DNA of 64,000 nt from Polyangia bacterium (GTDB taxonomy: Bacteria; Myxococcota_A; Polyangia; Nannocystales; Nannocystaceae): assembly GCA_030424595.1 (NCBI GenBank), contig JAUHWG010000022.1, positions 123,344 through 187,343 of the forward strand. Reading direction: 5' to 3'. The notes beneath the pieces were generated by a model, which worked only from the letters and a program-made list of their open reading frames with translations, had not been told where the DNA came from and ran no database searches. Numbering within the stretch: position 1 is the first letter of the stretch; the number at the start of each line of letters is the position of its first letter. The translations under genes and the position numbers were made by a program. Below are positions 1-8,150 of this stretch, one piece after another.

Positions 1-489
1 CGGGAGATCTTCGCGGCCTGCGAGAAGGTCCGCGACGCGGGCTACCAGAAGTGGGACTCGTACACCCCCTTCCCGGTGCACAACCTCGACAAGGCGATGG
101 GGCTCAAGCCGTCGATGCTCGGCTGGCTGGTCTTCGTCTGCGGTATCTCCGGGGCGAGCGGCGGCATGCTGCTCCAGTGGTGGACCTCGACGATCGAGTA
201 CCCGATCATCATCGCCGCGAAGCCGTACTTCTCGTACCAGGCCTTCGTCCCGGTGACCTTCGAGCTCGGCATCCTCCTCGCCTCCTTCGCGGCGGTCTTC
301 GGGATGCTCGCGTTCAACCGACTGCCGCAGTGGTACCACTCCTGTTTCAACAGTGAGCGTTTCGCGCGGGTGACGGACGACAAGTTCTTCATCTGCATCG
401 AGTCGACGGACCCGAAGTACAGCCCCGAGAAGACCCGCTCCCTCCTCGAGGGGACCGGCGCGGCCCACATCGAGGAAGTCGAGGACTAA
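1..489 (+). CDS. actD: Alternative complex III subunit ActD (DUF3341), 5' end outside window
   Basis: Membrane subunit of the alternative complex III, which oxidises quinol and reduces a cytochrome c. The frame is open from base 1 and ends in TAA at 487-489, so only the C-terminal 162 residues are here. Two hydrophobic segments are visible, one around LGWLVFVCGISGASGG and one around FELGILLASFAAVFGMLAF, followed by a soluble tail with FFICIES and an acidic end. This is the DUF3341 pattern of ActD, with the two helices bracketing a periplasmic loop. actE follows after 2 bp, in the usual actABCDEF order; actA-actC should lie just upstream of the window. The assignment rests on the tail sequence and on gene order. 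Confidence 0.88.
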   Translation, partial: REIFAACEKVRDAGYQKWDSYTPFPVHNLDKAMGLKPSMLGWLVFVCGISGASGGMLLQWWTSTIEYPIIIAAKPYFSYQAFVPVTFELGILLASFAAVFGMLAFNRLPQWYHSCFNSERFARVTDDKFFICIESTDPKYSPEKTRSLLEGTGAAHIEEVED

Positions 490-491
490 GC

Positions 492-1199
492 ATGACGCGC
501 ACGACCGCAACACGCTGTCTCAAGGGGTCTTTGCTCGGCGCGGCTGTGATCGCCGGCGGTCTCCTGGCGGGATGCCAGGGCAACCGCTCCGACGAGCCGC
601 CGGTGCACCTCCTGCACAACATGGACTTCCAAGCCCGCTTCGACGCGCAGGAGAAGAACGACTTCTTCTACGACGTCGACTGCCCGGAGGAGGCCGCCGC
701 CGATGATGCCGCGGCCGAGGAGGCCGCCGAGCACGGCGAGCACGCGCCGCACCGGACGAAGACCTGCTACGGCCGGGCCATGCGCGAGCCGGTCGCCGGC
801 ACCGTCGCCCGGGGCCACCTCAAGGACGACGACCACCTCTACAGGGGTCGCGGCGCGGACGATCGGCTCGCCGACACGCTGCCGGTCCAGATCGAGCTCA
901 ACGCAGCCCTGCTCGCCCGCGGCGAGGAGCGCTACAACATCTACTGCCAGCCCTGCCACGACTACTCCGGTAACGGCGAGGGCGTCGCGACCCAGCGCGG
1001 CGGTGGCTTCAAGGTTCAGCCGCCGAGCTACCACATCGACCGTCTACGGGCGATGCCGCTCGGCTACTTCTTCAAGGTGATCACGGACGGGCAGGGGACG
1101 ATGCTCTCCTACGCGTCGCAGATTCCGGTCGAGGATCGCTGGGCGATCGCCGTCTGGGTCCGCACCCTCCAGGTCAGTCGCACAAAGGGAGGCAAGTGA
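492..1199 (+). CDS. actE: Alternative complex III monohaem cytochrome c subunit ActE, lipoprotein
   Basis: Periplasm-facing haem c subunit that carries electrons out of alternative complex III. The protein has 235 residues. A lipoprotein signal peptide ends in the lipobox LLAGC, with the acylated cysteine at residue 28. An Ala/Glu-rich stretch follows at about residues 64-78, then one haem c site, CQPCH, at residues 152-156. The axial methionine probably lies near MLSYASQIPVEDRW, where W-A-I-A-V-W-V-R forms the last helix typical of class I cytochromes c. Start ATG lies 2 bp after actD; the stop overlaps the start of actF. The single haem, lipobox and position fit ActE rather than the pentahaem ActA. 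Confidence 0.9.
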   Translation: MTRTTATRCLKGSLLGAAVIAGGLLAGCQGNRSDEPPVHLLHNMDFQARFDAQEKNDFFYDVDCPEEAAADDAAAEEAAEHGEHAPHRTKTCYGRAMREPVAGTVARGHLKDDDHLYRGRGADDRLADTLPVQIELNAALLARGEERYNIYCQPCHDYSGNGEGVATQRGGGFKVQPPSYHIDRLRAMPLGYFFKVITDGQGTMLSYASQIPVEDRWAIAVWVRTLQVSRTKGGK

Positions 1200-2455
1200 T
1201 GTCGTCGCACGGCCCCAAGAAAGTCTCGAAGGAGCAGATCTGGATCAAGCCAGGTTCGCTCTGGGCTCGCCTGCCGATCATCGGCGTCGTCCTCGCGGCC
1301 ATCGGCCTCGGCGGCTCCTTCTCGATGATGGGCGAGCACCCGCAGGAGTTTTGGTACGCGTACCTGACCGCCCTCGCGATCTTCATCGCCTTCGGCCTGG
1401 GCGGGCTCTTCTTCGTCATCATCCAGCACGTGACCCGCGCTGGTTGGTCGATCGTCGTCCGCCGTCTGGCGGAGAACGTGATGATCACCCTCCCGGCGCT
1501 CAGCTTGCTGGCGCTGCCGGTGGTCTTCATGGGCACCCACGAGCTCTACGAGTGGACCCACCTCGACGTGGTCGCCGCCGACACGATGCTCTCGGCGAAG
1601 CAGCCCTACCTCAACGAGGGCTTCTTCACCCAGCGGATGCTCGCCTACTTCGGCGTGTGGACCCTCCTCTCGGTCCTCTTCTACGGCTGGTCGACCTCGC
1701 AGGACGACGCCACGGGTGAGGCGATCACGAAGAAGGCGCACTCGATGCGCTGGCTCTCGGCGCCCGGCGTCGCGCTCTTCGCGATCTCGATGACGTTCTT
1801 CGCGTTCGACGCCCTGATGTCGCTGGACCCGCACTGGTTCTCGACGATGTTCGGCGTCTACTACTTCGCCGGGATCGCCGTGACATCGCACGCGATGCTC
1901 GCCCTCCTCTCGGTCGCCCTGCGCAAGTCGGGCTACCTCCAGGGCGTCGTCACCGAGGAGCACAACCACTCCCTCGGGAAGCTGATGTTCGGCTTCACGG
2001 TGTTCTTCGCGTACATCGGCTTTAGCCAGTACTTCCTCATCTGGTACGCGAACATCCCTGAGGAGACCCGCTGGTTCGCCTACCGGATCAACGGCGACTT
2101 CCTCTACCTGAGCGGTCTGCTCGCGATCGGTCGCTTCGTCATCCCCTTCTTCTTCCTCGTCTCGAGGGTGATCAAGCGGAACTCGAACACCCTGATGCTG
2201 GCGGCGATCTGGATCCTCCTGATGGAGTTCATCGACATGTACTGGCTCGTCCAGCCGGTCCTGGTGAACCACCACGCTCAGCACGCGGAGCACGCGGAGG
2301 CGCTGCAGATGCACCTCGGCGCGCTCGACATCCTGACGGTCGTCGGCGTCGGCGGGGTCTTCCTCGCGGTCTTCGGCTGGGCGCTCGCGCGCAAGGCGCT
2401 TATCCCCGTCAACGACCCGCGGACCCAGGAGTCCCTGGAGTTCGAGGACTTCTGA
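1199..2455 (+). CDS. actF: Alternative complex III integral membrane subunit ActF
   Basis: Polytopic NrfD-related membrane subunit of alternative complex III, paralogue of the quinol-binding ActC. The 418-residue product shows about ten hydrophobic helices. Characteristic segments include LMSLDPHWFSTMFGVYYFAG in the middle and YWLVQPVLVNHH near the end, as expected of ActF. The ATG at 1199 overlaps the actE TGA (TGATG) and is preceded by GGGAGG; a GTG one codon earlier is also possible. It is translationally coupled to actE and followed, after 42 bp, by an unassigned one-helix protein and the oxidase genes. This suggests co-expression of complex III and the terminal oxidase, perhaps as a supercomplex. 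Confidence 0.88.
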   Translation: MSSHGPKKVSKEQIWIKPGSLWARLPIIGVVLAAIGLGGSFSMMGEHPQEFWYAYLTALAIFIAFGLGGLFFVIIQHVTRAGWSIVVRRLAENVMITLPALSLLALPVVFMGTHELYEWTHLDVVAADTMLSAKQPYLNEGFFTQRMLAYFGVWTLLSVLFYGWSTSQDDATGEAITKKAHSMRWLSAPGVALFAISMTFFAFDALMSLDPHWFSTMFGVYYFAGIAVTSHAMLALLSVALRKSGYLQGVVTEEHNHSLGKLMFGFTVFFAYIGFSQYFLIWYANIPEETRWFAYRINGDFLYLSGLLAIGRFVIPFFFLVSRVIKRNSNTLMLAAIWILLMEFIDMYWLVQPVLVNHHAQHAEHAEALQMHLGALDILTVVGVGGVFLAVFGWALARKALIPVNDPRTQESLEFEDF

Positions 2456-2497
2456 TGATCGCCTGATCATCTTCGCTGGAGAGACAGGAGCGACCTC

Positions 2498-3058
2498 ATG
2501 TCAGATCATCAGCACTACAAGGGCGGCCACGAGCTCGATGCGCCCCCGACCCGTCAGCTCTTCAACATCGTCTGGGGACTGGGCGCGATCACGCTGCTCT
2601 CGATCCTCACCTGCGTGCAGCTCTTCAACTCGCAGCGGGACGAGCTCCAAAAGGAGCGCTACAGCAAGACCTCGTGGCGCCTCGCGGAGTACCAGGCGGG
2701 CCAGGACAAGCTCCGCTTCGAGAGCGGCGAGTACGAGCTCAACGACGACGGCAAGGTCGTCGTCGTCAAGTACATCCCGATCGCCCGTGCGGTCGAGAAG
2801 GTCCTCGAGGACCCGAAGCTGCTCACGGCAGCGCCGCCTCCGCCCGGCTTCGTCCACCCGGACGACATGGCCGGCGGTGGTCAGGCCGCCGCTGCTCCCG
2901 CACCGGCCGCCAAGGAGCCGGAGGCCGCGCCGACCGAGGCCGCCGCCGCCGACGCAGCGCCTGCTGGCGCAGAGGGTGCGACGGCTGGTCCTGCGGCGGT
3001 GGACGGCGACGCGAAACCGGCTGAAGCTGGTGCTGCGGAGCCGGACGCGGGCCACTAG
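2498..3058 (+). CDS. Unassigned one-helix membrane protein with Ala/Pro-rich tail in the respiratory operon
   Basis: I do not recognise a named family. The 186-residue product has a His-rich start (MSDHQHYKGGHE), one membrane helix at about residues 25-45 (FNIVWGLGAITLLSILTCVQLF), a short soluble region of about 70 residues containing YIPIARAVEKVLEDPKL, and a low-complexity Ala/Pro/Glu tail from about residue 110. It sits between actF and the SCO gene on the same strand, with GGAGAGACAGGAG upstream of the ATG, so it is almost surely made together with the complexes. An accessory or supernumerary subunit linking complex III and oxidase is a reasonable guess from context only. Confidence 0.7.
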   Translation: MSDHQHYKGGHELDAPPTRQLFNIVWGLGAITLLSILTCVQLFNSQRDELQKERYSKTSWRLAEYQAGQDKLRFESGEYELNDDGKVVVVKYIPIARAVEKVLEDPKLLTAAPPPPGFVHPDDMAGGGQAAAAPAPAAKEPEAAPTEAAAADAAPAGAEGATAGPAAVDGDAKPAEAGAAEPDAGH

Positions 3059-3115
3059 CTCGAGCCCTCGATGTGAGCCCAACGTTCTCCGACACACGTT
3101 CGATAGTCATCGCCG

Positions 3116-3967
3116 ATGCGCCTCCCTCTCACAGCTCTCGCAGCCATCACGCTCACCCTTGGAGGGGTGAGCGCGCAGGCGCTCGCGGCCGCTGGGGATG
3201 AGGCGCTCGCACCGGCGATGCACTCGATCGACGTCGAGGAGCACCTCGGCGAGGTCATCGACGGCGACCTGACCTTCAAGGACCGCAACGGTCAAGAGGT
3301 CCGCCTCGGCGACTACTTCGACGGCGAGCGCCCGGTTCTCCTGACGCTGAATTACTACCGCTGTCCGGTGCTCTGCAACGTTCAGCTCAACGCGCTCACC
3401 GAGACCCTCGGCGCCCTCGACTGGACCGCGGGGGATGAGCACTTCCAGATCGTCACCGTCTCGATCGACCCCAAGGAGGGTCCCGAGGTCGCCAAGGCGA
3501 AGCGGGAGTCGCACCTCAAGGCGCTCGATCGGGGCGACGACGTCGGCTGGGCGTTCCTCACTGGCGACGCGCTCAGCATCAAGCTCCTCGCCGCCCAGAC
3601 CGGTGTCGGCTACGCCTACGACGCCGAGCAGGATCAGTACGCCCACCCGGCGGTGATCATGTTCCTGGCGCCGGACGGCAAGATCGTCCGCTACGTCTAC
3701 GGGCTCACCTACGACCCCAAAGACGTCAAGTTCGGCCTCTTGGAGGCCTCTGAGGGCCGCGTCGGCGACACGATCGACCGGATCATCCTCAGCTGTTTTC
3801 ACTACGACGCGACCCTCGGTCGCTACGGTCCCTTCGCCTTTGGCCTGATGCGCCTCGGCGGAGTCTTCACGATCTTCATCATGGGTATTGGTCTTCTCTG
3901 GTTCCGGCGCCGGGAAAAGCGCCTGGGCGGGCTCAGGAAGACTATGCACGCGGAGGCACCGACATGA
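3116..3967 (+). CDS. SCO1/SenC-type copper chaperone for cytochrome oxidase
   Basis: Delivers copper to the CuA site of cytochrome c oxidase or reduces its cysteines. The 283-residue product begins with a signal peptide (MRLPLTALAAITLTLGGVSAQALA). The thioredoxin-fold domain carries the copper-binding CPVLC motif at residues 83-87 and the conserved histidine at about residue 177 (YAHPAVIMFLAPDG). Unlike many SCO proteins it ends with a C-terminal membrane helix (LGGVFTIFIMGIGLLWF) and a basic tail. Its stop overlaps the coxB start (ATGA). Placement directly before coxB, which carries the CuA ligands, supports the role. Confidence 0.9.
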   Translation: MRLPLTALAAITLTLGGVSAQALAAAGDEALAPAMHSIDVEEHLGEVIDGDLTFKDRNGQEVRLGDYFDGERPVLLTLNYYRCPVLCNVQLNALTETLGALDWTAGDEHFQIVTVSIDPKEGPEVAKAKRESHLKALDRGDDVGWAFLTGDALSIKLLAAQTGVGYAYDAEQDQYAHPAVIMFLAPDGKIVRYVYGLTYDPKDVKFGLLEASEGRVGDTIDRIILSCFHYDATLGRYGPFAFGLMRLGGVFTIFIMGIGLLWFRRREKRLGGLRKTMHAEAPT

Positions 3968-4974
3968 TCCTCAACCTGCTGCTCCTGGGTCCCGATCCTG
4001 CACTACTGGGGACCCCGCCAATGTCCGAAAGCCCGTTCTCTCTGCTGCCCGCGGCGAGTACGAACGCTCAGGAGATTGATGACGTCTACATCTTCATCAC
4101 GGCGCTCTGCGTGATCTCGTTCGTCATCCTGATGGGCGCGCAGATCTACTTCATGCTGAAGTACAAGAAGCCGAAGGCGGGGCACCGCAAGACCTCGCCG
4201 CTGACCCACAGCGGCAAGCTCGAGTTCTGGTGGAGCTTCATCCCGGCGATCCTGCTGCTCATCCTCTTCGGCTGGGGCGAGACGCTCTACATGAAGATGA
4301 TGTCGCCGCCGGACGACGCGATCAGCATCCGCGTGACCGGTCAGAAATGGTTTTGGACGGTCGAGTACCCCGACACCGCAGGCGCGATCCTGACCGACGA
4401 GCTGATCGTCCCGGTCGGCATCCCGGTCCGCCTGACGCTGACCTCGAACGACGTCATCCACTCCTTCTTCATCCCGGTCTTCCGCCTGAAGAAGGACGCC
4501 GTCCCCGGCCGCTACACGAACATGTGGTTCGAGGCGACGACCCCCGGCGTCTACCCGATCTTCTGCGCCGAGTACTGCGGCGACCAGCACTCGTCGATGA
4601 TCGGCAAGGTCCACGTCGTCCCCCGCGAGGAGTACCAGGCCAAGCTCGACGAGGCCGCCCGCCTGGTCCAGGACGAGGGCGAGTCGATGGTCGACTTCGG
4701 CAAGCGGGTCTGGGACCGGGGCGGTTGCGCCTCCTGTCACAGCCTCGACGGCACGACCAAGACCGGTCCGAGCCTCAAGGGCAAGTACGGCACCAACGAG
4801 ACCCTCGTCGACGGCAGCACCATCGCTATCGACGACAACTACATCCGTGAGTCCATCCTTGAGCCGAACGCCAAGGTTGTCCAGGGCTTCACCCCGCAGA
4901 TGCCCAGCTTCGCCGGTCGTTTCGACGACAAGGCGATCGCCGGTCTCATCGAGTTCATCAAGTCCAACAAGTAA
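3964..4974 (+). CDS. coxB: Cytochrome c oxidase subunit II with fused C-terminal cytochrome c domain
   Basis: CuA subunit of a caa3-type oxidase, with electron entry through its own haem c domain. The 336-residue product has two membrane helices (about residues 40-60 and 84-106), then the cupredoxin domain with CuA ligands H166, C201, E203, C205, H209 and M212 (CAEYCGDQHSSM). The fused haem c domain has CASCH at residues 255-259, and the likely axial Met is in FTPQMPSFAGRF near the end. The ATG at 3964 overlaps the SCO stop; an internal ATG at 4021 would shorten the N terminus by 19 residues and still leave both helices. coxA follows after 20 bp. Confidence 0.95.
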   Translation: MILNLLLLGPDPALLGTPPMSESPFSLLPAASTNAQEIDDVYIFITALCVISFVILMGAQIYFMLKYKKPKAGHRKTSPLTHSGKLEFWWSFIPAILLLILFGWGETLYMKMMSPPDDAISIRVTGQKWFWTVEYPDTAGAILTDELIVPVGIPVRLTLTSNDVIHSFFIPVFRLKKDAVPGRYTNMWFEATTPGVYPIFCAEYCGDQHSSMIGKVHVVPREEYQAKLDEAARLVQDEGESMVDFGKRVWDRGGCASCHSLDGTTKTGPSLKGKYGTNETLVDGSTIAIDDNYIRESILEPNAKVVQGFTPQMPSFAGRFDDKAIAGLIEFIKSNK

Positions 4975-4994
4975 GTAGGCGGAGAAAACCAGCC

Positions 4995-6635
4995 ATGTCA
5001 GAGCAGCCTGCTAGCTACGACCTCGAGAATCCGTCGGAGCCGAACTTCTACAAGGCCCAAAAGGGCCTGAAGTCCTGGCTCTTCACGGTCGACCACAAGC
5101 GCCTGGGGGTCATGTACCTGGCGTCGGTCATCCTCTTCTTCTTTGTCGCCGGGTTCCTGGCGATCGCCCTGCGGACCGAGCTCCTCACGCCGGCCCAGGA
5201 CTTCGTCAGCGCGTCGACCTACAACCAGCTCTTCACGCTGCACGGCGCGATCATGACGTTCCTCTTCATCATCCCGGCGACGCCGGGAGCGTTGGGGAAC
5301 TTCCTCCTGCCGCTGATGCTGGGGGCCAAGGACGTCGCGTTCCCGCGCCTCAACCTCCTCAGCTTCTGGATCTACTCCGCGGCGGCGGTGATGCTCCTCT
5401 GCACCCTGGTGCTGGGCGGGCTGGACACCGGCTGGACCTTCTACACGCCGTATTCGACCTCGACCGGGACAGCCGCGGGGCTCGCAGCCCTAGGTGTGTT
5501 CGTCGCCGGCTTCTCGTCGATCCTCACCGGCCTGAACTTCGTCGTCACCGTCCACCGGATGCGGGCGCCGGGTCAGACCTGGGATCGGATGCCGCTCTTC
5601 GTCTGGGCGATCTACGCGACCGCGGTGATCCAGATCCTGGCGACGCCGGTGCTGGCGATCACCGTGCTGCTGGTCTTCATCGAGCGCTTCCTCGGGATCG
5701 GCATCTTCGACCCGGCCATGGGCGGCGACCCGGTGCTCTTCCAGCACTTCTTCTGGTTCTACAGCCACCCGGCCGTCTACATCATGATCCTCCCGGGCTT
5801 CGGGATCATCAGCGAGATCCTGACGGTCCACAGCCGCAAGCACGTCTTCGGCTACAAGGCGATCGCGCTCTCCTCGGTGGCGATCGCGATCATCTCCTTC
5901 CTGGTCTGGGGCCATCACCTCTTCGTCTCCGGTCAGTCGGAGCTCGTCGGCGTGATCTTCTCGTTCCTCACCTTCGCGGTGGCGGTGCCGACGGCGATCA
6001 AGGTCTTCTCCTGGGTGGCGACGCTCTACGGGGGGTCGATCGTCTACAACACGCCGATGTGGTACGGGCTGATGTTCCTGTGGACCTTCACCATCGGTGG
6101 GGTCACGGGGCTCTACCTCTCGACCATCTCGGTCGACGTCCACCTCCACGACACCTACTTCGTCGTCGCCCACTTCCACTACGTGATGATGGGTGGGCTC
6201 GTGATCGCCTTCATCGGCGGGGTCTTCCACTGGTGGCCCAAGATCACCGGCCGCTTCTACCATGAGGCCTCCGGCAAGCTCGGGGCGCTCCTGGTCTTCA
6301 TCGGCTTCAACGTCACCTTCGGCACCCAGTTCTTCCTGGGTCACCAAGGGATGCCGCGTCGCTACTTCGCCTACCTGCCGGAGTACACGACGATGCATCA
6401 GATCTCGACCGTCGGCTCCTACATCCTGGCGTCGGGCCTCCTGATCGCTGGCTTCTCGCTGGCGATGGCCTTCCGCAAGAGCGCGCCGAAGGCCGGCTCG
6501 AACCCCTGGGGAGCTGTCTCGCTCGAGTGGAAGACCTCCAGTCCTCCGATCGAGCACAACTTCCACGACACCCCGCACGTCACCGGCAGCCCCTACGATT
6601 TCCCTGAGATCGACAAGTCGGGTCGCACTCACTAA
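4995..6635 (+). CDS. coxA: Cytochrome c oxidase subunit I, A2-type haem-copper oxidase
   Basis: Catalytic subunit that reduces O2 to water and pumps protons. The 546-residue length and twelve-helix pattern are normal. Visible ligands are the low-spin haem histidine in LHGAIM, the CuB histidine crosslinked to Tyr in YSHPAVY (residues 256-262), the GHHLF pair, and HDTYFVVAHFHYVM. Alanine replaces the D-channel glutamate of mitochondrial-type enzymes (HPEVY), and a preceding Tyr-Ser is present. That YSHP signature is known from A2-type enzymes such as Thermus and Rhodothermus caa3. ATG at 4995 has GGAG about 10 bp upstream. No haem A synthesis genes are in this window. Confidence 0.97.
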   Translation: MSEQPASYDLENPSEPNFYKAQKGLKSWLFTVDHKRLGVMYLASVILFFFVAGFLAIALRTELLTPAQDFVSASTYNQLFTLHGAIMTFLFIIPATPGALGNFLLPLMLGAKDVAFPRLNLLSFWIYSAAAVMLLCTLVLGGLDTGWTFYTPYSTSTGTAAGLAALGVFVAGFSSILTGLNFVVTVHRMRAPGQTWDRMPLFVWAIYATAVIQILATPVLAITVLLVFIERFLGIGIFDPAMGGDPVLFQHFFWFYSHPAVYIMILPGFGIISEILTVHSRKHVFGYKAIALSSVAIAIISFLVWGHHLFVSGQSELVGVIFSFLTFAVAVPTAIKVFSWVATLYGGSIVYNTPMWYGLMFLWTFTIGGVTGLYLSTISVDVHLHDTYFVVAHFHYVMMGGLVIAFIGGVFHWWPKITGRFYHEASGKLGALLVFIGFNVTFGTQFFLGHQGMPRRYFAYLPEYTTMHQISTVGSYILASGLLIAGFSLAMAFRKSAPKAGSNPWGAVSLEWKTSSPPIEHNFHDTPHVTGSPYDFPEIDKSGRTH

Positions 6636-6656
6636 TCAGAGAGGACAGCGAGCATC

Positions 6657-7352
6657 ATGAGCGATTCAACGCACGCTGCGCACACAGACGGGGAGCACAA
6701 CCCCTATGTGGCACACCACTTCGACAACATGGGGCAGCAGGCGGGGGCGGCCAAGCTCGGGATGTGGCTCTTCCTGGCCACCGAGCTGCTGATGTTCAGC
6801 GGCCTCTTCCTCGCCTACTTCATCTGCCGGATGTGGTACCCGGACATGGTCCTCGGGGCCCACGAGTACCTGAGCAAGACCGCCGGTGGCATCAACACCT
6901 GCGTCCTCCTCTTCTCCTCCTGGACGATGGCGATGGCCGTCCGCTCGGCCCAGGTCGGCAAGCCCGGGAGCAAAGAGGACGCCGCCAAGATCAAGAAGTA
7001 CCTCCTGCTGACCCTGCTCTGCGCAGGCGTCTTCCTCGTGGTCAAGTACTTCGAGTACAGCGCCAAGTTCGAGCACGGGATGTTGCCCGGCAAGTTCTAC
7101 ACGGCGCACCTCCACGGGTACGAGATCGAAGGGCTGCCGCACATCTTCTTCGGCATCTACTTCATCATGACCGGCCTCCACGGCGTCCACGTGCTCGTCG
7201 GCATGGGGATCATGATCTGGATCTACCTCCGCGCGAGCCGCGGGGAGTTCTCCCACCAGAACTACGCGGGGGTCGAGAACACGGGCCTGTACTGGCACCT
7301 CGTCGACCTCGTCTGGATCTTCCTCTTCCCCCTCCTCTATCTCGTGAAGTGA
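6657..7352 (+). CDS. coxC: Cytochrome c oxidase subunit III
   Basis: Structural membrane subunit of the caa3 oxidase. The 231-residue product has a His-rich soluble start and then about five helices, with the subunit III landmarks LGMWLFLATELLMFSGLFLAY, HGYEIEGLPHIFFGIYF, GLHGVHVLVGMG and YWHLVDLVWIFLFPLLYL. It is shorter than the seven-helix mitochondrial form, as in many bacterial caa3 enzymes. It lies 21 bp after coxA and 7 bp before coxD. Confidence 0.95.
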   Translation: MSDSTHAAHTDGEHNPYVAHHFDNMGQQAGAAKLGMWLFLATELLMFSGLFLAYFICRMWYPDMVLGAHEYLSKTAGGINTCVLLFSSWTMAMAVRSAQVGKPGSKEDAAKIKKYLLLTLLCAGVFLVVKYFEYSAKFEHGMLPGKFYTAHLHGYEIEGLPHIFFGIYFIMTGLHGVHVLVGMGIMIWIYLRASRGEFSHQNYAGVENTGLYWHLVDLVWIFLFPLLYLVK

Positions 7353-7359
7353 GGTCGCT

Positions 7360-7896
7360 ATGAGCGCACAAGCATATCTCAAGGGCAAAGAGATCGAGAA
7401 CCCGGTCGAGGTTCACCACCATGTGGCGCCGGTCTCGCTCTACGTCATCATCCTGATGGCCCTCTTCGGCCTGACGGGGCTGACCTACGCGGTCTCCTTC
7501 GCGAACCTCGGACCGCTCAGCCTGCCGGTCGCGATGGCCGTGGCCGCGCTCAAGGCGTCGCTGGTCGTGGCGTTCTTCATGCACCTGAAGGATGACGACC
7601 GCTACAACCTCTTCGTCTTCCTGGGAACGCTGATCTTCATCGGCATCTTCTTCGGCTTCACGCTCTTCGACATGCAGGCTCGGGACGCGCTCAACGATGA
7701 GCAGCGCACCTTCGTCCGCGCCGAGGACGAGCGCAACGCCGGCAACAGCCCGGCGGTCGGGATCTCGAACGATCCGGCGCGTCTCGCGGCGTGGGAGGCC
7801 AAGCACGGCTCCCACGACGAGGGCGCCGAGGGAGAGCACGCCGAGGGCGCCGAGGGCGAGCACGCCGAGGGCGACAAGGCTGAGGGCGAGCACTGA
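7360..7896 (+). CDS. coxD: Cytochrome c oxidase subunit IV (prokaryotic) with charged His/Glu-rich tail
   Basis: Small membrane subunit of the caa3 oxidase. Three helices cover about residues 25-110 (VSLYVIILMALFGLTGLTY, LSLPVAMAVAALKASLVVAFFMHL, YNLFVFLGTLIFIGIFFGFTLF); the helix with ALKASLVVAFFMHLK is the family hallmark. The last 35 residues are repeats of GEHAEGA type, rich in His and Glu, probably exposed and perhaps able to bind metal. It is the last gene of the operon, followed by a clear terminator. Confidence 0.9.
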   Translation: MSAQAYLKGKEIENPVEVHHHVAPVSLYVIILMALFGLTGLTYAVSFANLGPLSLPVAMAVAALKASLVVAFFMHLKDDDRYNLFVFLGTLIFIGIFFGFTLFDMQARDALNDEQRTFVRAEDERNAGNSPAVGISNDPARLAAWEAKHGSHDEGAEGEHAEGAEGEHAEGDKAEGEH

Positions 7897-7921
7897 GCCA
7901 ACGCTCGTCGCTCGTCGGTGA

Positions 7922-7955
7922 AGAGTCGCTGCGCCCTCGGGCCAGCGGCTCTTTT
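7922..7955 (+). terminator. Rho-independent terminator of the act/cox operon
   Basis: AGAGTCGCTG pairs with CAGCGGCTCT in a 10-bp stem with one G-T pair, a loop of about 11 nt, and a TTTTC tract directly after. It lies 25 bp after the coxD stop. Confidence 0.8.
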
Positions 7956-8111
7956 CAATTGAGCTCCGCTCCTCCCGTCGCCGTACCGTCCTGGTGGACG
8001 GATCGAGCGCGCCGGGTCGGCGCCGATGATCTCTAGGATCGCGCTAGACAGCGATCCTGCGACCCGCGTGCTATTTTGGCCCGCCGAGGGAGCGGCCCTC
8101 AGCGCTGTACA

Positions 8112-8136
8112 AAAACCTTACGTAGCGTAAGATTTT
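8112..8136. promoter_or_regulatory. Palindromic candidate operator before moaA
   Basis: CTTACG-TAG-CGTAAG is a perfect 6-bp dyad around a 3-bp centre, extended on both sides by AAAA/TTTT after one mismatch. It sits about 15 bp before the moaA ATG. TTACG half-sites of this type are common targets of TetR-family repressors, but a short leader hairpin is an alternative. No regulator gene is adjacent. Confidence 0.5.
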
Positions 8137-8150
8137 GCAGGCAAGGCAGA

